Part shown: positions 1 through 3,832 of the stretch, piece after piece
Position numbering within the stretch: position 1 is the first letter of the stretch
Layout: every line of letters starts with the position of its first letter
NCBI GenBank assembly: GCA_020027305.1
Contig: JAHRAM010000010.1
Coordinates: 1 to 6,848 of the forward strand
Direction of reading: 5' to 3'
DNA length: 6,848 nt
DNA from: Acidimicrobiia bacterium
Lineage (GTDB): Bacteria; Actinomycetota; Acidimicrobiia; Acidimicrobiales; Hopanoidiivorantaceae
Notes under the pieces: generated by a model
Seen by the model: only the letters and a program-made list of their open reading frames with translations
Told to the model about the DNA's origin: nothing
Database searches by the model: none
Made by a program: the position numbers and the translations under genes

Positions 1-472
1 CAATGAAAAGTGAATGATACCGTGTTCCCTCAACAGGCTGTTTGATGTTTTTGAAGATGCCCTCGCCTGTGTGTGAGATAGTTGAAGTTTTGCCGTGGAT
101 GGGGCTTGTAATTCGGTTAATCTTTCCACCAAAAACCTCACCGATACATTGATGCCCAAGGCACACTCCTAAAATCGGCAGCTTGCCTGAATAGTTTTTG
201 ATGACCTTGTTTGACATTCCAGCATCCTTTGGCCAGCCTGGGCCAGGGCTTATTAGCAGAGCGTCTGGATTTTCTGCTTCAATTTGTTCTAACAGGTTTG
301 GTTCATCGTTTCTATAGACGACTGGCTCTGCCCCTTGACACCCAATATATTGCACCAGCACATATACAAATGAGTCATAGTTGTCTACGACAAATACGCG
401 CCTTGTTTTATTTTTGGCATCGCCATTCCTAGAATCGCCATTCTTATTTTCACCACGTTTATTTTGTGCCAC
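1..472 (-). CDS. trpG: Glutamine amidotransferase, component II of anthranilate / aminodeoxychorismate synthase (TrpG/PabA type), 3' end off window
   Basis: Only the first 157 residues are in the window; the gene continues beyond base 1. The family hydrolyses glutamine and passes ammonia to the chorismate-binding subunit (TrpE or PabB) for tryptophan or folate synthesis in the cytoplasm. Visible class I amidotransferase motifs are VDNYDSF (residues 29-35), SPGPGWPKDAG (75-85), the nucleophile-elbow GVCLGHQ with catalytic Cys104 (102-108), HGKTS (126-130) and RYHSL (151-155). The catalytic His-Glu pair would lie off the edge. The start is GTG at 472: an in-frame TAA at 484-482 limits extension, and no ATG lies in frame before the first beta strand at residue 26. 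No clear Shine-Dalgarno precedes it. Residues 1-25 are an unusual Asn/Gly/Lys-rich extension absent from typical members. The symbol is a family label, since trpG and pabA cannot be separated here. A nearby crgA matches the actinobacterial neighbourhood. Confidence 0.93.
   Translation of the reverse strand, partial: MAQNKRGENKNGDSRNGDAKNKTRRVFVVDNYDSFVYVLVQYIGCQGAEPVVYRNDEPNLLEQIEAENPDALLISPGPGWPKDAGMSNKVIKNYSGKLPILGVCLGHQCIGEVFGGKINRITSPIHGKTSTISHTGEGIFKNIKQPVEGTRYHSLFI
419..443. repeat. 10-bp direct repeat in the 5' end of the amidotransferase gene
   Basis: ATCGCCATTC occurs at 419-428 and again at 434-443, a period of 15 bp, so the reading frame is kept. On the coding strand it gives two Asn-Gly-Asp motifs in the low-complexity N-terminal extension. 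It looks like a local in-frame duplication. Confidence 0.7.
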
Positions 473-813
473 ATTTATAATTTACCGATTATGATTGCCA
501 TTTATCAAAGAATAAATAATTAAAGAACAAAAATTTTTGCGAGAGGTAGAAACGACCAAGAAATAAAGCGGGGTAGTGCAAGTTAGCCATTTGTATAGAT
601 AAACAAAATTGAAATAGCTAAAATGTTATAAGGTGTCATATTATTTAAATACATATTTTTATGCGTTATATGTTGATATATATTATTGATTTATATAAAG
701 TGAAAATATAAAAAAGTAATTGGCAAAAATATAATAAGCCAAAAAATATAAACACAAATATAAATATAAATATAAAAACAAAACGAGCTAAAGCAAACTA
801 AAGGAAAACAAAA
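473..813. promoter_or_regulatory. AT-rich divergent intergenic region between trpG-like gene and crgA
   Basis: I see no gene in these 341 bases. The part from about 600 to 790 is extremely AT-rich and carries no reading frame of note. It must hold the promoters for the leftward amidotransferase gene and the rightward crgA operon. One weak candidate for crgA is TTGATA at 673-678 with TAAAGT at 696-701 (17-nt spacer), but AT richness makes such matches cheap. CAAAAATTTTTG at 528-539 is a perfect 12-bp palindrome, also possibly due to composition. A hexanucleotide AAATAT is repeated three times at 756-773. A clear ribosome binding site, AAGGA at 801-805, lies 8 nt before the crgA ATG. Confidence 0.5.
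756..773. repeat. AAATAT hexanucleotide, three tandem copies
   Basis: Three perfect copies of AAATAT lie about 40 bp before the crgA start, within the likely leader or promoter. They could simply reflect AT-rich composition. Confidence 0.6.
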
Positions 814-1095
814 ATGGGAAAGCCACCTAAGAGACGGGTTCAAAGCTCACGCCTCACGCCTAAAGGCACAAAGCCAGAAGTTGAATCTAGCGGTGTCGCT
901 AGGCGAGGTTCTGACAAACCACCTAGCCCACCATTTGTCACATGGTTGCTGTTTAGCCTTTTAGGAGTTGGTGCCATCATAATTATTTTGAACTATTTGG
1001 GGTTTGTGCCAGGTGGGGAAGCACACAACGGGTATCTGTTGATTGGGCTAGGTTTCATATTTGCAGGAATGATTACTGCCACACAACTCCGCTAA
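814..1095 (+). CDS. crgA: Cell division protein CrgA
   Basis: This 93-residue protein fits the small actinobacterial CrgA family, which sits in the membrane at the division site and in mycobacteria and Streptomyces interacts with FtsZ, FtsQ, FtsI and related division proteins. The order of features is typical: a basic cytoplasmic N-terminus (residues 1-40, here Pro/Lys/Arg-rich and longer than usual), a first membrane segment at about 41-61 (TWLLFSLLGVGAIIIILNYLG region), a short loop with the NYLGFVPG motif, a second membrane segment at about 72-91, and the family ending ATQLR. The ATG is supported by AAGGA 8 nt upstream. Its stop codon lies in the first copy of an 18-bp-period duplication. 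It is divergent from the trpG-like gene and probably leads an operon with the exporter genes downstream (35-nt gap). Confidence 0.9.
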   Translation: MGKPPKRRVQSSRLTPKGTKPEVESSGVARRGSDKPPSPPFVTWLLFSLLGVGAIIIILNYLGFVPGGEAHNGYLLIGLGFIFAGMITATQLR

Positions 1096-1126
1096 GAGCT
1101 AAGAAGAGTCTAAGAGCTAAGAAGAG
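1092..1126. repeat. 17-bp tandem duplication spanning the crgA stop codon
   Basis: CTAAGAGCTAAGAAGAG occurs at 1092-1108 and 1110-1126 with no mismatch and a period of 18 bp. The first copy contains the crgA stop TAA (1093-1095); the second carries the purine-rich stretch that may act as the weak ribosome binding site for the next gene. Confidence 0.9.
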
Positions 1127-1130
1127 CAAC

Positions 1131-2186
1131 GTGAAAATGGAATTTGCAATATATTGCAAAAACCTTTGTAGGTCGTTTGGTGAAATCCAAGCAGTCAAAA
1201 GCCTAACCCTTGGTATCAAGCGGGGCGAAATTTATGGCTTTCTTGGGCCAAATGGCGCTGGCAAAACCACATCTCTTCGAATGCTTTCCACACTTCTAAA
1301 GCCCACTTCGGGGGAAGGATGGGTGGCAGGGCATGACATCAGCAAAGAGCCAGAGTTGGTTCGCCTGAAAATTGGCACTACGCTTCAAGAGGCTTCGCTC
1401 GACAACATTTTGACAGGGCGAGAAACCCTCACATACCAAGGGCGCTATTATGGCTTGAGCCAAAACCAAATCCAAACTCGAATAGATGAGCTTGCCCCAC
1501 TTTTAGACATGGATGCCATAGATCGCCGAGTAAAAACTTATTCGGGCGGAATGAAGCGGAGGCTAGATGTGGCAGCATCACTCATCCATAACCCTGAGGT
1601 GTTGTTTTTGGATGAGCCAACCACAGGGCTTGACCCAGTCAGCCGAATAAAGGTGTGGGAAGAAATCCGCCAGCTCAACAGCAACTATAACATCACCATA
1701 TTTTTAACCACACAATATTTAGATGAGGCAGACCAGCTGGCAGACAGAGTGGGCATTTTGAGCGGGGGAGAAATTCTTACAGAAGGCTCACCTGAAGAGC
1801 TGAAGCGGAAAATCGGCAAAGATGTTATCTGCGTGAGGGTTGGCGAAAATGGGGCAAGTGGCACAAGTAATGGAAGTGGCGAAAACGGCGAAAACAACAA
1901 AAGCGATAGGCAGGAATTGCTTGATGCACTTGGCAAGGTTTCGGGCGTGAGCAGTGTTGATGAACAACCTGGCGAATTGCTTATAGGCGCAGAAAATGGA
2001 ACGGCGGTTTTAGGTGAGGTGGCAGTCATTTTGAAAGGCAGCTCTGAAGATGTAATTGAAATTTCTCTTAGAAGCCCAACCCTCGACGAAGTATTTTTAG
2101 AAGCCACTGGATACCGAATTAAAACTCATGAAGATGAACCAACTTCAACAGAAGAAACCCAAACAGTTGAAAATCTAAAAAATTGA
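1131..2186 (+). CDS. ABC-2 type exporter, ATP-binding protein (DrrA family)
   Basis: A complete cytoplasmic nucleotide-binding subunit of 351 residues that should power the permease encoded next. Motifs in order: Walker A GPNGAGKTT (39-47), Q-loop Gln86 in TLQEASLD, signature YSGGMKRR (137-144), Walker B VLFLDE (157-162) followed by PTTGLDP, and at the switch position TTQYLDEAD with Gln195 where most ABC ATPases have His. The TTQYLDEAD form and the C-terminal ending LRSPTLDEVFLEATG are characteristic of the daunorubicin-resistance (DrrA) group, but the substrate cannot be told from sequence. Residues 238-260 form a Gly/Asn/Glu-rich insertion with tandem GGCGAAAAC at DNA level, between the ATPase core and the C-terminal domain. 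The start is GTG 1131 or, equally possible, ATG 1137; the upstream AAGAAGAG is a weak ribosome binding site. The stop is one base from the permease ATG. Confidence 0.93.
   Translation: MKMEFAIYCKNLCRSFGEIQAVKSLTLGIKRGEIYGFLGPNGAGKTTSLRMLSTLLKPTSGEGWVAGHDISKEPELVRLKIGTTLQEASLDNILTGRETLTYQGRYYGLSQNQIQTRIDELAPLLDMDAIDRRVKTYSGGMKRRLDVAASLIHNPEVLFLDEPTTGLDPVSRIKVWEEIRQLNSNYNITIFLTTQYLDEADQLADRVGILSGGEILTEGSPEELKRKIGKDVICVRVGENGASGTSNGSGENGENNKSDRQELLDALGKVSGVSSVDEQPGELLIGAENGTAVLGEVAVILKGSSEDVIEISLRSPTLDEVFLEATGYRIKTHEDEPTSTEETQTVENLKN
1842..1910 (+). repeat. Low-complexity Gly/Asn/Glu insertion in the ABC ATPase
   Basis: The segment encodes residues 238-260. GGCGAAAA appears at 1842, 1878 and 1887, the last two forming a perfect 9-bp tandem pair GGCGAAAAC (1878-1895). 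It interrupts the linker between the ATPase and the C-terminal DrrA-type domain and looks as if it grew by small in-frame duplications. Confidence 0.65.
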
Positions 2187-2187
2187 A

Positions 2188-2976
2188 ATGGAAACTCCTG
2201 CAATAATCGCTCGCCGAATCAATTTCTTTTTTGGGCTTCGTGTGGCTGCCAGTCGGTCAGTTAGGGTGTTGCCTAGAGATTTAGCGCTTATTATTCCGAC
2301 CCTCATTGTGCCGATATTTTTCTTTGCGGTAACTATTGGAGCGCTTAGCAACTTGGCACAAGGTGCAAATCTAGAAATTGACTACAAAGCCTTTCAGCTC
2401 CCAGTTGCCATATTGACCGCTGTTACTGGGGTTAGCAGGGCAGGGGCGTTAGTCATAGATATTCAACAGGGTTATTTTGACCGCCTGATGCTTACCCCAC
2501 TCAATCGCTATTCCATTTTGCTAGGGCTGATGATTGCTGACTTAGTGGTGTTCATTATTCTGTCGGTTCCTGTGGTTGCCCTTGGGCTAATAGTTGGGGT
2601 GCGATTTGAAACGGGTATCTTAGGCATCTTAGTTTTCATCGGGCTTGGCGCTCTTTGGGGATTGGTCTACACGGGTTTCCCCTATGCAATGGCGTTGTTT
2701 ACTGGAAACCCCACAGCAGTAAACAATTCCTTTTTGCTGTTTTTCCCATTCATATTTTTGACGACTGCTTGGGTGCCAAAAGAAAACCTGAGCGGCTGGC
2801 TCTCAAGTGTTGCCACGCTTAACCCAGTGACTTATATTTTAGAAGGGCTGAGGTCGCTGTTTTTAGAATGGGATGCTTTAGAGTTGGGCAAGGCTTTGCT
2901 CGCAATAGCTGGGATTGGAATAGCTGCTCAGTCGTTGGCGTTTTGGGGGCTTATAAAGCGAAGCCGAACTGACTAA
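2188..2976 (+). CDS. ABC-2 type exporter, membrane permease (DrrB family)
   Basis: A 262-residue integral membrane protein, the usual length for DrrB-like ABC-2 permeases, that should pair with the ATPase just upstream to export a small hydrophobic compound such as a drug or lipid. Likely membrane segments lie near residues 32-54, 70-90, 110-138, 143-170, 181-196 and 234-256, six in all. The cytoplasmic stretch IQQGYFDRLMLTPLNR (92-107) is the conserved ABC-2 loop contacting the ATPase, and LNPVTYILEGLR (211-222) is a typical ABC-2 motif before the last helix. The ATG follows the ATPase TGA by one base and has no clear ribosome binding site of its own, so translational coupling is likely. The stop lies within a short direct repeat and the gene converges with the DoxX gene, 9 nt away. 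Substrate unknown. Confidence 0.92.
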   Translation: METPAIIARRINFFFGLRVAASRSVRVLPRDLALIIPTLIVPIFFFAVTIGALSNLAQGANLEIDYKAFQLPVAILTAVTGVSRAGALVIDIQQGYFDRLMLTPLNRYSILLGLMIADLVVFIILSVPVVALGLIVGVRFETGILGILVFIGLGALWGLVYTGFPYAMALFTGNPTAVNNSFLLFFPFIFLTTAWVPKENLSGWLSSVATLNPVTYILEGLRSLFLEWDALELGKALLAIAGIGIAAQSLAFWGLIKRSRTD

Positions 2977-2990
2977 TTAAACTGACTAAT
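2967..2990. repeat. 11-bp direct repeat at the convergent gene ends
   Basis: AACTGACTAAT occurs at 2967-2977 and 2980-2990, period 13 bp. The first copy contains the permease stop TAA (2974-2976 reads TAA) and the second contains the DoxX stop, read as TAG on the minus strand (2988-2986). The duplication therefore forms the whole junction between the two genes; I see no hairpin terminator there. Confidence 0.85.
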
Positions 2991-3540
2991 CTTGTTCAGC
3001 CTCTTTGGGCGGCCGATAAAAAATGCCAAGATAGACAAGCGGAAGCAATACGCCCGCCCCAGCAGAAATAGCAAGACCAACCCATCCGTCTAGATATTCC
3101 GACAGGCGAACGATTTCATCTCCACTTCCAAACTCTAAAATGTGGTCAATAGAGAGCGGCCCCGGCCCAAGCATTGCAACGACCACAGGCACAAGAGCCA
3201 ATATGAAATTGTATTCCCAGCCACCAGCTGCGATAAAGAATCCATCTTTTCGGTGAACTAGCAGGGCTGCCACAAGCATCATTGCCACGAACCCTGCTGC
3301 TGCAAAAGTTGTAAAAAGCCCAATTGCTAAAAATATTCCTGAAAGCACCTCTGCATAGGCTGCCATATAGGCATGGAATTTGCCTGGCTTCATTCCGATG
3401 CTCCCGAACCATCCTGCAGTTCCTGGAATGCGCCCGCCACCATAGAACTTGTTGTATCCGTGAGCAGCTAATGTTAGCCCTAACCCGATTCGCACAATCA
3501 GCAGGGCGACCTCAACAACGGTTGAATCTGACAAAATCAT
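2986..3540 (-). CDS. DoxX family membrane protein
   Basis: A 184-residue membrane protein with the DoxX family pattern: LIVRIGLGLTLAAHGYNKFYGGGRIPGTAGWF split over residues 14-45, a second block AEVLSGIFLAIGLFT (63-77), and HRKDGFFIAAGGWEYN (96-111). Membrane segments are likely near 9-26, 60-80, 81-95, 108-125 and 153-174. The family is named after the DoxD/DoxX subunits of archaeal thiosulfate:quinone oxidoreductase; most bacterial members have no proven function, and some mycobacterial ones take part in redox stress defence with superoxide dismutase. The C-terminal extension after residue 125, with an extra helix, makes it longer than the minimal family. The ATG at 3540 begins 8 residues before the first helix; upstream there is no Shine-Dalgarno, so a leaderless or weakly initiated message is possible. 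It is transcribed alone, convergent with the exporter operon. Confidence 0.88.
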   Translation of the reverse strand: MILSDSTVVEVALLIVRIGLGLTLAAHGYNKFYGGGRIPGTAGWFGSIGMKPGKFHAYMAAYAEVLSGIFLAIGLFTTFAAAGFVAMMLVAALLVHRKDGFFIAAGGWEYNFILALVPVVVAMLGPGPLSIDHILEFGSGDEIVRLSEYLDGWVGLAISAGAGVLLPLVYLGIFYRPPKEAEQD

Positions 3541-3755
3541 ATATTAGAGTTTTAACTTACCTTGACCTTAATTTAGCTAAATTTAATAAAAATTAGCGAA
3601 ATAAGTGAACTATTTTGCTTTAAATCTTGCTGTTAAAGAATTTTTATTCTAGCCTTGAAACTTGAAAAATATTGTAGTAGCATGGCATATAGCATTATTA
3701 GGTTATTATATAGGCTTTGGGGAGAGTAAGCTAATATAAATTTAGCAACATAAAT

Positions 3756-3824
3756 ATGTTTACCCCCCCCCCCCCCTGCAGCAAAAGCATACAAAAATCC
3801 GCAAAGATTGTTAAGAGAGAGTGA
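3756..3824 (+). other. Candidate leader ORF (22 codons) containing the poly-C tract
   Basis: ATG 3756 opens a 22-residue frame beginning MFTPPPPC and ending at TGA 3822-3824, which overlaps the GTG at 3821 (GTGA) and ends 8 nt before ATG 3833. The start NMFTPPPP resembles NIFTPPPR of the second surface gene, so this is plausibly the remnant of the original N-terminus. If one C is added the frame ends at TAA 3812-3814; if one is lost it ends at TAG 3829-3831. In every case translation stops beside the main start. There is no ribosome binding site before ATG 3756, so translation is unproven. Confidence 0.35.
3763..3776. repeat. Homopolymer tract of 14 C
   Basis: Fourteen consecutive C lie 44 nt before GTG 3821 and 56 nt before ATG 3833. 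Such a run is far longer than expected by chance in an AT-rich intergenic region and is a known substrate for slipped-strand mispairing. The same TTTA-C(n) arrangement recurs at 6384-6397. Confidence 0.97.
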
Positions 3825-3826
3825 GG
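3823..3826 (+). promoter_or_regulatory. Ribosome binding site deciding the surface-protein start
   Basis: GAGG at 3823-3826 (in GTGAGG) lies 6 nt before ATG 3833, a good distance. For the alternative GTG 3821 the purine stretch AAGAGAGA abuts the start with almost no spacer, so ATG 3833 is preferred. Confidence 0.5.
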
Positions 3827-3832
3827 CCTAGG

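Larger units (their letters stand above)
3541..3832 (+). promoter_or_regulatory. Divergent regulatory region of DoxX and the first surface-protein gene, with poly-C tract
   Basis: About 290 bases separate the DoxX start from the likely surface-protein start. No gene longer than the short leader frame is present. From about 3652 the sequence resembles the region before the second surface gene (from 6316): GCCTTG, then GTAGT, then TTATTAGGTTA versus TTGTTAGGTTA, and finally TTTA followed by a C run. A promoter is expected near 3662-3698 (TTGAAA at 3662-3667, TATAGC at 3688-3693) but the match is weak. GGGGAGAG at 3719-3726 looks like a ribosome binding site but no start codon follows at a good distance. 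Confidence 0.45.

Noticed and set aside
211..432. Plus-strand open frame of 73 codons at the left edge
   Set aside because: It lies antisense to the amidotransferase gene, whose family motifs are unmistakable on the minus strand.
528..539. Palindrome CAAAAATTTTTG as an operator
   Set aside because: It is perfect, but A/T runs of this kind are expected by chance in so AT-rich a region and nothing links it to a regulator.
1685..2107. Minus-strand open frame of 140 codons inside the ABC ATPase
   Set aside because: Shadow of the ATPase gene; the composition is Ser/Pro/Leu-rich with no family pattern.
3763..3776. Poly-C run as an assembly or sequencing error
   Set aside because: The exact length may be uncertain, but two runs occur at homologous positions after TTTA upstream of paralogous genes, so their existence is not an artefact. 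Length should still be verified in reads.
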